Below are positions 42,511 to 51,734 of a stretch of DNA of 58,222 bases, one piece after another. The notes beneath the pieces are model-generated. The model saw only the letters and a program-made list of their open reading frames with translations, did no database searches and was not told the DNA's origin. The translations under genes were made by a program, and so were the position numbers. Source of the stretch: an uncultured bacterium. Its GTDB lineage: Bacteria > Bacillota_I > Bacilli_A > RFN20 > CAG-826. The stretch covers positions 72,505-130,726 of the forward strand of contig CASERQ010000002.1 in assembly GCA_949290395.1 (NCBI GenBank), read 5' to 3'. Every line of letters begins with the position of its first letter. Positions within the stretch are counted from its first letter, which is position 1.

Positions 42511-43920
42511 ATGAAAAAAGAAACTGAGTTAAACTTAAAAGAAGAAAAAGAGTATAAATACGATTTTAAAGATGATGCAAAAAGCATTTTTTCAACTGGA
42601 AAAGGAATTAGCGAAGAAGTTGTAAGAGAAATTTCAAAAGCTAAAAACGAACCAGAATGGATGCTTAATTTTAGACTTGATGCATTTCATAAATTTGAAA
42701 AACTCCCTTTCCCTAAATTTGGACCTGATGTTTCTAATTTAGATTTTGATAGTTTTACTTATTTTACTCGTTATGCAAAAGGCGATAAAAATTCATGGGA
42801 AGAAGTTCCTGAAACTATCAAAAACACCTTTAAAAAACTTGGTATACCAGAGCAAGAACAAAAGTATTTAAGTGGCGCAGCTACTCAATACGAATCTGAA
42901 ATGGTTTATCACAATATGCTTAAAGAAGTTGAAGAAAAAGGTGTTATCTTTTTATCAACTGATATGGCATTACAATTATATCCAAATTTAGTAAAAAGAT
43001 TTTTTGGTACTGTTGTTCCAGTTGCTGATAATAAATTTTCGGCTTTAAACGGAGCTGTTTGGAGTGGCGGAAGCTTTATTTATGTCCCGAAAGGCGTAAA
43101 ACTTGAAAAACCATTACAATCTTATTTTAGAATTAATAATGAAAAAACAGGTCAATTTGAAAGAACTTTAATTATTTGTGATGAAGGAAGCGACGTACAT
43201 TATGTTGAAGGATGTACAGCTCCTATTTATTCAAAAGAATCTTTACATGCTGCCGTTGTTGAAATTATTGTAATGAAAGGCGCAAAATGTCGTTATTCAA
43301 CTGTCCAAAACTGGTCGAATAACATCGTAAACATGGTTACAAAAAGAGCTTTTGTCTATGAAGATGGTGTTATGGAATGGATTGATGGCAACATAGGAAG
43401 TCAAGTAAACATGAAATATCCAGCTTGTATATTAAAAGGAGAAAGAGCAAAAGGAATTTGTATTTCGATCGCTGTTGCTGGAAAAGGACAATATCAAGAT
43501 GCTGGCGCTAGAATGGTACACGAAGCACCTAACACAACAAGTTCAATCATTTCAAAATCTATTGTTAAAAATGGCGGAACAAGTAATTATCGTGGAACTT
43601 GTAGAATTAAAAAAGAAGCTATTAATTCCAAAGCGCATGTTGAGTGTGATACTTTGATATTAGATAGATTTTCAAATTCAGACACTATTCCTAAGAATGA
43701 ATGTCACAATAATTCAAGTTTTCTTGAACATGAAGCAACAGTCAGTAAGATTAGTGAAGATCAATTATTCTATTTAATGAGTAGAGGAATTAGTGAAAAA
43801 GATGCTACTCAAATGATTATTATGGGATTTATTGAGCCATTCTCTAAAGAACTTCCTATGGAATATGCTGTTGAACTTAATCAACTTATTAAATTAGATA
43901 TGGAAGGAAGCGTCGGTTAA
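42511..43920 (+). CDS. sufB: Fe-S cluster assembly protein SufB
   Basis: 469 residues. [53 protein letters not shown], and the C-terminal [20 protein letters not shown] and [14 protein letters not shown] blocks are typical. It is the scaffold core on which new [4Fe-4S] clusters form, in complex with SufC and SufD. It is the last suf gene; mnmG begins within the TAATG stop-start overlap, so the two operons are translationally joined. Confidence 0.97.
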   Translation: MKKETELNLKEEKEYKYDFKDDAKSIFSTGKGISEEVVREISKAKNEPEWMLNFRLDAFHKFEKLPFPKFGPDVSNLDFDSFTYFTRYAKGDKNSWEEVPETIKNTFKKLGIPEQEQKYLSGAATQYESEMVYHNMLKEVEEKGVIFLSTDMALQLYPNLVKRFFGTVVPVADNKFSALNGAVWSGGSFIYVPKGVKLEKPLQSYFRINNEKTGQFERTLIICDEGSDVHYVEGCTAPIYSKESLHAAVVEIIVMKGAKCRYSTVQNWSNNIVNMVTKRAFVYEDGVMEWIDGNIGSQVNMKYPACILKGERAKGICISIAVAGKGQYQDAGARMVHEAPNTTSSIISKSIVKNGGTSNYRGTCRIKKEAINSKAHVECDTLILDRFSNSDTIPKNECHNNSSFLEHEATVSKISEDQLFYLMSRGISEKDATQMIIMGFIEPFSKELPMEYAVELNQLIKLDMEGSVG

Positions 43921-45797
43921 TGATGAATTACGATTATGATGTAATTGTAGTTGGTGGAGGTCACGCAGGTTGCGAGGCTTCTTTTGCATGTGCTCATCGT
44001 GGCGACAAAACCTTACTTATAACTTTAAATATAAAGATGGCGGCTAATATGCCTTGTAACCCTTCAATTGGAGGAAGTGCTAAAGGAATAGTAGTTAGAG
44101 AAATTGATGCTTTAGGTGGTATGATGGGGAAAATTTGCGACCAAGAATACCTCCAAATGAAGATGCTTAATACTAAAAAAGGGCCTGGTGTTCAATGTTT
44201 AAGAGCGCAAGCTGATAAACATAGGTATCCACATCATATGCAAGAAGAGCTTTTAAATACTAGGAATTTAAAAGTGATTGAAGGTGAAGTTAAAACTTTA
44301 TTACATGATGAACATTCAGTTTTTGGTGTTACTTTAGAAGACGGAAGAGAAATAACTTCTAGAGCAGTAATTTTAGCGACTGGTACATATATGAATAGTG
44401 AAATCCTAAGGGGTCACAATAAAATTAGCCAAGGGCCTGATGGCGAAAAACCAAGTGTTGGTTTAAGCGATTATTTACTTTCGATGGGTATCAAGTTACA
44501 AAGATTAAAAACTGGAACTCCTCAAAGAATCGCTAAAGAATCAATAGACTTTACAAAAGCTGAAATTCAATATGGGAATGTTGAAGACCAAGCTTTTAGT
44601 TATGAAACTCACTCATTTTTGCCTATAAAGGATCAAATTCCTTGCTGGCTTATTTACACAACACCAAAAACACACGAAATTATACGTGCTAATTTAGATA
44701 AAAGTGCGATGTATGGCGGGATTGTACAAGGTGTTGGACCAAGATATTGCCCATCCATTGAGGACAAAATTGTTCGTTTTGCTGATAAACCTCGTCATCA
44801 ACTATTTTTAGAACCTGAAAGTTATGATTCTAATTCAATCTATTTACAAGGTTTTTCAACTAGTATGCCTGAAGATGTTCAAGAAGACATGGTTCATTCC
44901 TTGCCAGGCTTAGAAAAAGCAAAGATTTTAAAATATGCTTACGCTATTGAATATGATGCTTTAGAAAGTGATGAATATGATGTTTCATTAATGGTAAAGA
45001 AATGGCCTGGCTTATTTGTTTCTGGGCAAATTTGTGGTACAAGCGGCTATGAAGAGGCTGCAGGTCTTGGCTTAATGGCCGGAATAAACGCTTCAAAATT
45101 TATCAAAAATGAAGCTCCTTTTGTTTTAAAAAGAGATGAAGCTTATATTGGCGTTATGATTGATGATTTAATTACAAAAGGAACCAAAGAACCTTATAGA
45201 CTTCTCAGTAGTAGAGCAGAATATAGGTTACTTTTAAGAAGCGATAATGCTGACATGAGATTAACTGAATACGGTCATGAATTAGGATTAATTAGTGATT
45301 CTCGATATGAAAAATTCATCGATAAAAAGAATAAAATTTCTAAGATTAAAGATATTTTAGAAAAAACTTATTTTGGCGAGACTAGTTCATTAAATGAATA
45401 CTTGATGAGCTTAGGATATGAAAAGTTATCTAGTGGCGTAAAAGGAACAGATATTCTTAAAAGAAACGGAGTTTCTTATAAAAAATTAAAGAGATACTTA
45501 AACTTACCTTCTGAACTTTCATTAGATAGTCTTGGTGACTTTCAACTAGAAGTTATGGTTAAATATCAAGGTTATATTGAGAATGAAAGGAAAGAAGCTC
45601 TTAAATTAAGAAAACTTGAAAACATTAAACTTTCTCCAAATCTTGATTATATAAATATGGATGGATTAAGACTCGAAGCTAGACAAAAATTAGATCGTGT
45701 AAGGCCAACAACTGTTGGTCAAGCAAGCAGAATTAGCGGAGTTAATCCTAGTGATATTTCTGTTTTAATTTTACATTTAAAGAAAGGTGCAAACTAA
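43920..45797 (+). CDS. mnmG: tRNA uridine 5-carboxymethylaminomethyl modification enzyme MnmG (GidA)
   Basis: 625 residues. VVGGGHAGCEASFACAHRG is the FAD site; MPCNPSIGGSAKG, GPGVQCLRAQADKHRY and EAAGLGLMAGINAS are GidA signatures, and the C-terminal helical domain is complete. With MnmE it modifies U34 of several tRNAs. The gene sequence mnmG-rsmG-parA-parB is the classic Bacillota origin-proximal block, here directly joined behind the suf operon. mnmE is not in the window. Confidence 0.97.
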   Translation: MMNYDYDVIVVGGGHAGCEASFACAHRGDKTLLITLNIKMAANMPCNPSIGGSAKGIVVREIDALGGMMGKICDQEYLQMKMLNTKKGPGVQCLRAQADKHRYPHHMQEELLNTRNLKVIEGEVKTLLHDEHSVFGVTLEDGREITSRAVILATGTYMNSEILRGHNKISQGPDGEKPSVGLSDYLLSMGIKLQRLKTGTPQRIAKESIDFTKAEIQYGNVEDQAFSYETHSFLPIKDQIPCWLIYTTPKTHEIIRANLDKSAMYGGIVQGVGPRYCPSIEDKIVRFADKPRHQLFLEPESYDSNSIYLQGFSTSMPEDVQEDMVHSLPGLEKAKILKYAYAIEYDALESDEYDVSLMVKKWPGLFVSGQICGTSGYEEAAGLGLMAGINASKFIKNEAPFVLKRDEAYIGVMIDDLITKGTKEPYRLLSSRAEYRLLLRSDNADMRLTEYGHELGLISDSRYEKFIDKKNKISKIKDILEKTYFGETSSLNEYLMSLGYEKLSSGVKGTDILKRNGVSYKKLKRYLNLPSELSLDSLGDFQLEVMVKYQGYIENERKEALKLRKLENIKLSPNLDYINMDGLRLEARQKLDRVRPTTVGQASRISGVNPSDISVLILHLKKGAN

Positions 45798-46501
45798 TGG
45801 ATATTAACTCATTAAAAAATATATCTTTCTTAAAAGAACTTGATGATGCTAAATTGGACAAGCTTCAAAAATATATGTCTTTAACGCTAGAAGAAAACAA
45901 GAAAATTAATTTAACAGCCTTAGATGATGAAGAAAGTTTCATCGTTAAAAACATTCTTGATTCTCTTATGTTAGTTGAAAGTTTAAAAGATGATGTTAGT
46001 GAAAAGAGTTTTATAGATATAGGAAGTGGTGCTGGACTTCCAGGAATTCCACTTGCTGTATATTACCCAAATACTTATTTCTTTCTTTTAGAGCCAACAA
46101 CTAAAAGAGCTAACTTCTTAAAAAAAGTAGTTGATGAACTATCTTTAAAAAATGTAACTGTTATTAATGAACGTGCTGAAATTTTTGCAAGAAGGTCACC
46201 AAAGAAATTTGATTATGGAACTGCAAGAGCAGTAGCAAATATTAACATTCTTCTAGAACTTGCTATTCCTTTATTGAAAGTCGGCGGAACTTTTATAGCC
46301 TATAAAGGAAAAAACTACGAAAATGAGGCTTCTAGTATATTTTCAGTATTTGACAAGTTGAAAATTAGTGAAAAATTGGTAGTTAAAACTGAGCTACCTA
46401 TAGCAAATGGAGAAAGAATTTTAATATTTTTTCAAAAAAATGATAAAACCCCAAACATTTACCCTAGAAATTATAGTTTAATAAAAAAGAAACCATTATG
46501 A
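45797..46501 (+). CDS. rsmG: 16S rRNA (guanine-N7)-methyltransferase RsmG (GidB)
   Basis: 234 residues. KKINLTALDDEESFIVKNILDSL and the SAM motif FIDIGSGAGLPGIPLA, followed by the ARAVANINILLELAIPLL stretch, identify RsmG, which methylates G527 of 16S rRNA. It shares one base with mnmG and 4 bases (ATGA) with parA. It ends in TGA. Confidence 0.96.
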   Translation: MDINSLKNISFLKELDDAKLDKLQKYMSLTLEENKKINLTALDDEESFIVKNILDSLMLVESLKDDVSEKSFIDIGSGAGLPGIPLAVYYPNTYFFLLEPTTKRANFLKKVVDELSLKNVTVINERAEIFARRSPKKFDYGTARAVANINILLELAIPLLKVGGTFIAYKGKNYENEASSIFSVFDKLKISEKLVVKTELPIANGERILIFFQKNDKTPNIYPRNYSLIKKKPL

Positions 46502-47277
46502 AGAACTGGATTATATCAATAGTAAATCAAAAAGGTGGTGTAGGAAAAACCACAACAGCTATTAATTTAGCTGCATCTTTAGCACGCTTAAAAAAGAAAG
46601 TCCTTATTGTTGATTTTGATGCACAAGGAAATAGTTCAAGAGGTTATGGTATTGATATTTCTTTACTTAATAAAACTATTCATGAAGCTATGATTGGCAA
46701 ATGTGATGTTAATTCGTGTATTAAAAAAACGTTAGTTAAAAACGTCGATATTATTCCTTCAAATTTGAGATTATCAGCTTTCGAAAGTGAAATTTATGAT
46801 ATAACCAATGAACCTTTTACGGTTTTGAAAAACACTTTAAATAAAATTACCAAAAATTATGATTTTATTTTGATTGATTGTCCACCAAGTTTAGGATTGC
46901 TTTCAATAAACGCATTAACAGCCTCTAATTCAGCAATAATTCCAGTTCAATGTGAATATTTTGCAATGGAAGGTCTTGCCCAAATCCTTTCAACAATTAA
47001 AAAAGTACAAGGTTCTTATAATAATGAATTAGAAATTGAAGGTTTCTTATTAACAATGTATGAAACTCGTTCAAATTTAGGAAAAGAAGTCGTCGGACAA
47101 GTTCGCAATTTATTTAGAGAAAATACTTTTAACGTAGAAATACCAAGAAACATATCAATCAGTGAAGCTAGTGGAAAGGGAATGCCTGTTCTTTTATATA
47201 AACCTACAAGCGCTGGAGCCAGAGCTTATTTACAATTAGCAAAGGAGATTTTAGATAATGACAGTAGAAGAAAATAA
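46498..47277 (+). CDS. parA: Chromosome partitioning ATPase ParA/Soj
   Basis: 259 residues. The deviant Walker A is QKGGVGKTTTAINLA at about 10, Walker A' VLIVDFDAQGN and Walker B FILIDCPPSLG follow. It binds DNA with ATP and works with ParB in origin segregation and control of DnaA. It overlaps rsmG and parB. Its chromosomal rather than plasmid nature follows from the rsmG context. Confidence 0.95.
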   Translation: MKNWIISIVNQKGGVGKTTTAINLAASLARLKKKVLIVDFDAQGNSSRGYGIDISLLNKTIHEAMIGKCDVNSCIKKTLVKNVDIIPSNLRLSAFESEIYDITNEPFTVLKNTLNKITKNYDFILIDCPPSLGLLSINALTASNSAIIPVQCEYFAMEGLAQILSTIKKVQGSYNNELEIEGFLLTMYETRSNLGKEVVGQVRNLFRENTFNVEIPRNISISEASGKGMPVLLYKPTSAGARAYLQLAKEILDNDSRRK

Positions 47278-48091
47278 GGAAGTAGTTATTCAAAATGATT
47301 TAAAAACTTTAATTGAACGTTTTTCAAAGAATGATGTAATTCAAGAAATTGATCAAAACTATCAAAGAGAGAACGTTAAATATCTTTCTTGTGATGAAAT
47401 CGTTGATAATTCATTTATTAAAGGTGCAAAAATCGATAAAGAAACTATTAAAAATATCGAAAAATCTATCATTGAAAGAGGGATTTATAACCCTTTAATA
47501 GTTAGAGAATATAAAAAAGGGAAATATGAAGTTATTCTTGGAAGAAAAAGATGGATTGCTTCTAAAAAATTAGATTATAAAAAGATTCCAGTTATAATCA
47601 AAAAATATGATGATCAAGAAACACTTTTGATTTTACTTTGCGATGCTAGAGAAAATAAAAATTTTAATCCTATTGAAATTGGACTTGTTATAAAGCATTT
47701 AGCTGATGACTTTAATTATAAAAAGAAGGATATTGCTGATATTATGCATGTTTCAAGTGGACAAATTAGTAATTATTTATCCTTACTTAATATGCCTAAA
47801 GATGTAATTTATGATATTTCAACAAATAAACTTTCTTTCGGACATGCTAAAGCGATTTCTAGATTAAAAGAAAAAGACATTAAAGCAATTATAAAAAGAA
47901 TTTATGAATCTAATTTAAGTGTTCGTGAAACTGAAAAACTTGCTAGTAATTTAGAGTATAAGAGTTTAAAAACAAAAAAACCTTATTCAATAAGAAAGAA
48001 AAATAGATCTATTATTATTAAAATTAACGAAGAAGAAAAGTTTAATAAAATCTATAAAAAAGTTAATGAATTTTTGAAAAAAGAATTCTAG
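47258..48091 (+). CDS. parB: Chromosome partitioning CTPase ParB/Spo0J
   Basis: 277 residues. The N-terminal ParB domain has NPLIVREYKKGKYEVILGRKRWIASKKL (the usual G-E-R-R text reads G-R-K-R here) and the central helix-turn-helix has KDIADIMHVSSGQISNYLSLL. The C-terminal dimerisation part is short. It should load at parS as a CTP clamp. I found no TGTTTCACGTGAAACA-like parS site in the window. It overlaps parA by 20 bases and is the last gene before the FMN riboswitch. Confidence 0.9.
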   Translation: MTVEENKEVVIQNDLKTLIERFSKNDVIQEIDQNYQRENVKYLSCDEIVDNSFIKGAKIDKETIKNIEKSIIERGIYNPLIVREYKKGKYEVILGRKRWIASKKLDYKKIPVIIKKYDDQETLLILLCDARENKNFNPIEIGLVIKHLADDFNYKKKDIADIMHVSSGQISNYLSLLNMPKDVIYDISTNKLSFGHAKAISRLKEKDIKAIIKRIYESNLSVRETEKLASNLEYKSLKTKKPYSIRKKNRSIIIKINEEEKFNKIYKKVNEFLKKEF

Positions 48092-48107
48092 TAATGCTTA
48101 TTTAGTG

Positions 48108-48229
48108 TATAATTTAAGTGCTTCAGGGATAGGTGAAATTCCTTATTGGCGGTATACCCCGTGCGAGATAACTCTCATGAACTAGTGAAATTCTGGTGGC
48201 AGCAGTAAAGTCTGATATAAAGAAGTACT
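48108..48229 (+). promoter_or_regulatory. FMN riboswitch (RFN element) with its promoter
   Basis: A TATAAT -10 box (48108-48113) puts the transcript start near 48120, at the edge of the aptamer. P1 is AGTGCTTC (48117-48124) with GAAGTACT (48222-48229). RFN core text is present: AGGGATAGGTGAAATTCC, GGCGGTATACCCC, GTGAAATTCTGGTGGCAGCA and AGTCTGAT. It binds FMN and should switch off the riboflavin transporter gene downstream when FMN is abundant. Confidence 0.95.
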
Positions 48230-48241
48230 TTTTACTTTTTT

Positions 48242-48271
48242 AGGACCTGAAGTATTGGAGGTCCTTTTTTA
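48242..48271 (+). terminator. Expression-platform terminator of the FMN riboswitch, containing the ribU ribosome binding site
   Basis: AGGACCT (48242-48248) pairs with AGGTCCT (48259-48265), followed by T6. The Shine-Dalgarno GGAGG (48257-48261) overlaps the loop and 3' arm and lies 10 bases before the ribU ATG, so the hairpin can both end transcription and hide the ribosome binding site. Confidence 0.85.
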
Positions 48272-48895
48272 ATGAATACAAAACGTAAAAAAATTATTGA
48301 TTATATTTCACAAACTGCAATTTTTGGTGGAATAGCTGCGATCTTGTATTGCGTGCCAGGTTTGCAATTTCAATTACCATTTCTAGCTCCTAGCTTTATG
48401 TCAATTCATCTTGATGAAATACCTATTCTTATTTCTTCATTTGCTTATGGCCCTTTACTCGGAGTCTTTGAAATTATCTTAAAGACTTTAATTAAATTAC
48501 CAATGACTTCAAGTTTATGCGTGGGTGAATTAGGAGATATGTTATATTCTTTTGCTCTTATAATACCAGCTGCTCTAATTTATAAGCATAATAGAACCAT
48601 AAAAGGAGCAATAATTGGGTTGAGTGTAGGTGTTCTTGCGAACTTATTTATGACATCTATTGTAAATCTTTATACTATTTTTCAATTTTATAAATTTGTT
48701 TATGGATTTGAAGATGGATATATTGCAGGTGCTTTTAATGCAATATTTAACTGGGGAATAACTAGCGATTTAGATGCTCGACTTGCAATTCTTCTTCTAC
48801 CATTTAATCTTGTAAAAAATGCAATAGTAGTGGTTTTCACTTTGCTTTGTTATAAACCATTAAGATTTCTTTGTGAAAAAGTTTATAAGCATTAA
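48272..48895 (+). CDS. ribU: Riboflavin ECF transporter S component RibU
   Basis: 207 residues, about six membrane helices. HLDEIPILISSFAYGPLLGVFEIILKTLIK matches the riboflavin-binding S-component pattern, and control by an FMN riboswitch confirms the substrate. It needs the shared ECF module EcfA-A'-T, which is not in this window. No riboflavin synthesis genes accompany it, so the cell may depend on uptake. Confidence 0.92.
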   Translation: MNTKRKKIIDYISQTAIFGGIAAILYCVPGLQFQLPFLAPSFMSIHLDEIPILISSFAYGPLLGVFEIILKTLIKLPMTSSLCVGELGDMLYSFALIIPAALIYKHNRTIKGAIIGLSVGVLANLFMTSIVNLYTIFQFYKFVYGFEDGYIAGAFNAIFNWGITSDLDARLAILLLPFNLVKNAIVVVFTLLCYKPLRFLCEKVYKH

Positions 48896-48925
48896 AAAAG
48901 GTCGTTCCTAGTGAACGACCTTTAT
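48896..48925. terminator. Bidirectional terminator between ribU and ferredoxin
   Basis: GGTCGTTC (48900-48907) pairs with GAACGACC (48913-48920); flanking A and T runs serve both strands. The two genes converge here. Confidence 0.9.
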
Positions 48926-48943
48926 TACTTTTTATTTTATAAA

Positions 48944-49123
48944 CTATTCTTTTTCAATAGCAGCAACTGGACATGATTCAACAACTGTGTCGACCATACC
49001 ATCATCAACATCAGCGATGACTTCAGCCTTGCCTTCGCCATTGATTGCGAATGATTCTGGGCATGTAGCTGCACAAAGTCCACAACCGATACATGCTTCA
49101 CTATTAATTTTTACCTTTGCCAT
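48944..49123 (-). CDS. Small [4Fe-4S] ferredoxin
   Basis: 59 residues. It starts MAKVKINSEACIGCG with GGAGG upstream. C11, C14 and C17 form C-x2-C-x2-C and C51 (ESCPVAAIEKE) gives the fourth ligand of one cluster. C21 (CAATCP) may form a disulfide or is left from a two-cluster ancestor. The protein is acidic, as expected for a low-potential electron carrier. It is a single gene between a bidirectional terminator and its own promoter. Its redox partner is not evident here. Confidence 0.93.
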   Translation of the reverse strand: MAKVKINSEACIGCGLCAATCPESFAINGEGKAEVIADVDDGMVDTVVESCPVAAIEKE

Positions 49124-49144
49124 TTTCCTTAACCTCCGTAAATT

Positions 49145-49172
49145 AGTATAACAATTAGAGTCTTTTTTACAA
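49145..49172 (-). promoter_or_regulatory. Promoter of the ferredoxin gene
   Basis: Minus strand TTGTAA (49172-49167), 16-base spacer, TATACT (49150-49145); GGAGG and the ATG at 49123 follow. Confidence 0.6.
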
Positions 49173-49364
49173 GTTTTTTTGAGGCCAGGACTTCTAAAAA
49201 ATCACCAAACTCGTGTTAACTATATTATTAAAAAGATAAAAGTTTTTTTCTTTTATTCAAAATTATATGAGTCTTCATAGAATAGAAGTAACTTTTAAAG
49301 AAAAGCAAGACATTAAAAATCATAATTTTTGAGCAAAAATCGTTATATATTTTAATTATATTAG
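49173..49364. other. Non-coding divergent region between ferredoxin and gapA
   Basis: AT-rich intergenic stretch without a credible gene, terminator or strong repeat. It separates the promoters at its two ends. Confidence 0.5.
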
Positions 49365-49393
49365 TTTAAAAGACATTGTTTTTGTTATATAAT
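49365..49393 (+). promoter_or_regulatory. Promoter of the gapA operon
   Basis: TTTAAA (49365-49370), 17-base spacer, perfect TATAAT (49388-49393); leader of about 30 bases with AAGGAGG at 49411. Confidence 0.65.
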
Positions 49394-49429
49394 AAACCCG
49401 ATAAAATTCTTAAGGAGGAATTTAAAAAT

Positions 49430-50446
49430 ATGGCTATTAAAGTAGCAATTAATGGATTCGGAAGAATCGGTCGTCTTGCATTTAGACAAATGTTTAGAGC
49501 AGAAGGATATGAAATCGTAGCAATCAACGATTTAACAGATCCAAAAATGCTCGCTCATCTTTTAAAATATGATTCAGCTCAACGTAGATATGAATTAGCT
49601 GACAAAGTTACAGCTACAGATCATTCAATTATCGTTGATGGTGATGAAATCGAAATCTTAAGCGAAAAAGATGCAGCTAACCTTCCATGGAAAAAACTTG
49701 GTGTTGATGTTGTCTTAGAATGTACAGGTTTCTATACAAAGAAAGAAAAAGCAATGGCTCACATCAATGCTGGTGCTAAAAAAGTTATCATCTCCGCTCC
49801 AGCTGGAAACGATTTAAAGACAATCGTTTATGGTGTTAACGAAAAAACATTAACAAAAGATGATCAAATCATTTCCGCAGCTAGCTGTACAACAAACTGC
49901 TTAGCTCCTATGGCTGGTGCATTAAATGCATTATATCCAATTCAATCTGGTATCATGACAACTGTTCACGCATATACTGGTGACCAAATGGTACTCGATG
50001 GACCACACAGAAAAGGTGATTTAAGAAGAGCAAGAGCTGCAGCTATGAACATTGTTCCTAACTCAACAGGTGCTGCTAAAGCAATCGGATTAGTTATCCC
50101 AGAACTCAATGGTAAATTAATCGGTAGTGCACAAAGAGTTCCAGTTTGCACAGGTTCAACCACAATCCTTGTTGCTGTTGTTGAAGGCAAAGATGTTACA
50201 AAAGAAAGCATCAATGAATATATGAAAAACCACACATCAGAAAGCTATGGATACAATGAAGATCCAATCGTTTCAACTGATGTTATTGGTATGAGATATG
50301 GTTCATTATTCGACGCAACTCAAACCATGGTTAGTAAATTAGATGATAATCATTATCAAGTTCAAGTCGTTGCTTGGTACGATAATGAAAATTCATATAC
50401 CAGCCAAATGGTCAGAACAATCAAATACTTTGCTGAATTAAAATAG
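49430..50446 (+). CDS. gapA: Glyceraldehyde-3-phosphate dehydrogenase
   Basis: 338 residues from the ATG at 49430, 9 bases after AGGAGG; earlier in-frame starts lie within the promoter. NAD site [13 protein letters not shown], catalytic Cys in [12 protein letters not shown], and [10 protein letters not shown] near the end are diagnostic. Codon use is smoother and C-richer than its neighbours, as expected for a highly expressed gene. A partial terminator follows, then pgk. Confidence 0.98.
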   Translation: MAIKVAINGFGRIGRLAFRQMFRAEGYEIVAINDLTDPKMLAHLLKYDSAQRRYELADKVTATDHSIIVDGDEIEILSEKDAANLPWKKLGVDVVLECTGFYTKKEKAMAHINAGAKKVIISAPAGNDLKTIVYGVNEKTLTKDDQIISAASCTTNCLAPMAGALNALYPIQSGIMTTVHAYTGDQMVLDGPHRKGDLRRARAAAMNIVPNSTGAAKAIGLVIPELNGKLIGSAQRVPVCTGSTTILVAVVEGKDVTKESINEYMKNHTSESYGYNEDPIVSTDVIGMRYGSLFDATQTMVSKLDDNHYQVQVVAWYDNENSYTSQMVRTIKYFAELK

Positions 50447-50463
50447 TTAAATAATTTGATTTT

Positions 50464-50497
50464 AAGGGTTTAATAATGAACTATTAAACCCTTTTTC
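50464..50497 (+). terminator. Intercistronic terminator between gapA and pgk
   Basis: AAGGGTTTAATA (50464-50475) pairs with TATTAAACCCTT (50482-50493), then T-run. A TATAAT box (50498-50503) follows immediately, so pgk may have its own promoter or rely on read-through; this would make gapA more abundant than pgk. Confidence 0.85.
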
Positions 50498-50516
50498 TAT
50501 AATTAAGGAGATTTTA

Positions 50517-51731
50517 ATGAATACAATTGATAATTTAAAAGGAATTGCTGGCAAAAAAATTCTTGTCAGAGTTGACTTCAACGTCCCATTAAAAGGAACT
50601 GAAGTTAGAGACGACAACAGAGTTGTTGCTGCTTTGCCTACAATCAAAAAATTACTTAGCGAAGGCGCAGCATTAGTTTTAATGTCCCACTTAGGAAAAA
50701 TTAAATGGGGTAAAGTTGATGATGCTGAAATCGCTAAACAAAAAGAAAAGAACAACATGGAATATGTTTACCCTGTTCTTGCAAAACATTTAGAAGGTGT
50801 CACAGTTAAATTCTCAAAAGCTACAAGAGGTGAAGAACTCAAGAAAGCTATTGATGAACTTAAAGGTGGCGAAGTTTTACTTGTTCAAAATACAAGATAT
50901 GAAAAAGGCGAAAGCAAAAACGATGCTGAACTTTCAAAAGAATGGGCAAGCTATGTTGATGGCTTTGTAATGGACGCTTTTGGTAGCGCTCATAGAGCTC
51001 ATGCTTCAACATATGGCGTTCCAGAAATCTTAAAAGCAGCAGGAAAACCAGTTGCTTTAGGTTACTTAATGGAAAAAGAAGTCAAGAACTTAGGTGCTTG
51101 CGTTAAAGGCGATAATCATCCTTACGTTGCAATTCTTGGCGGATTCAAAGTCTCAGATAAGATTAAGGTTATTGATTCCTTACTTAAAAAATGCGATAAA
51201 ATCTTAATTGGTGGCGCTATGGCTTATACATTCTTAAAAGCTAATGGTGCTAAAGTTGGAAATTCCCCTGTTGAAAACGATCAACTTGATTATGCAAGAA
51301 ATTGCTTCGCAAGTGGTAAAATCTTACTTCCAGTTGATAATGTTATTGCTGATGGATTTGACAATTACAATAAAGATAACATCAAAGTTACAGATGATGA
51401 AAATATTCCAGATGGTTTCCAAGGCTTAGACGTTGGACCAAAAACAGTTGCTTTATATAGTGCTGAAATCGCTAAAGCAAAAACTATTTTCTGGAATGGA
51501 CCAATGGGCGTTTTCGAAGATGAAAACTTCCAAAAAGGCACAGTAGAAGTTTGTAAAGCTATTACTGAAAATAAAGATGCTTTCTCTGTTATCGGTGGCG
51601 GAGATAGTGCTGCAGCTGCAAAACAATTTGGCTACGCAAGCAAATTCTCACACGTTTCAACAGGTGGTGGTGCTTCCCTTGAAATGATCGAAAACGATGG
51701 TCATCTTCCAGGAATTGATGTCATTGGATAA
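50517..51731 (+). CDS. pgk: Phosphoglycerate kinase
   Basis: 404 residues with AAGGAG before the ATG. RVDFNVPLKG, MSHLGKIKWGK, MDAFGSAHRAHAS, and the C-terminal GGGDSAAAAKQFG and STGGGASLEMIE segments are typical of Pgk. It makes ATP from 1,3-bisphosphoglycerate. tpiA starts 3 bases after its stop. Confidence 0.98.
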   Translation: MNTIDNLKGIAGKKILVRVDFNVPLKGTEVRDDNRVVAALPTIKKLLSEGAALVLMSHLGKIKWGKVDDAEIAKQKEKNNMEYVYPVLAKHLEGVTVKFSKATRGEELKKAIDELKGGEVLLVQNTRYEKGESKNDAELSKEWASYVDGFVMDAFGSAHRAHASTYGVPEILKAAGKPVALGYLMEKEVKNLGACVKGDNHPYVAILGGFKVSDKIKVIDSLLKKCDKILIGGAMAYTFLKANGAKVGNSPVENDQLDYARNCFASGKILLPVDNVIADGFDNYNKDNIKVTDDENIPDGFQGLDVGPKTVALYSAEIAKAKTIFWNGPMGVFEDENFQKGTVEVCKAITENKDAFSVIGGGDSAAAAKQFGYASKFSHVSTGGGASLEMIENDGHLPGIDVIG

Positions 51732-51734
51732 TTT

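Noticed and set aside
43920-48250. Chromosomal replication origin next to mnmG-parB
   Set aside because: No dnaA, no cluster of TTATCCACA-like boxes and no parS were found; gene gaps in this block are only a few bases long.
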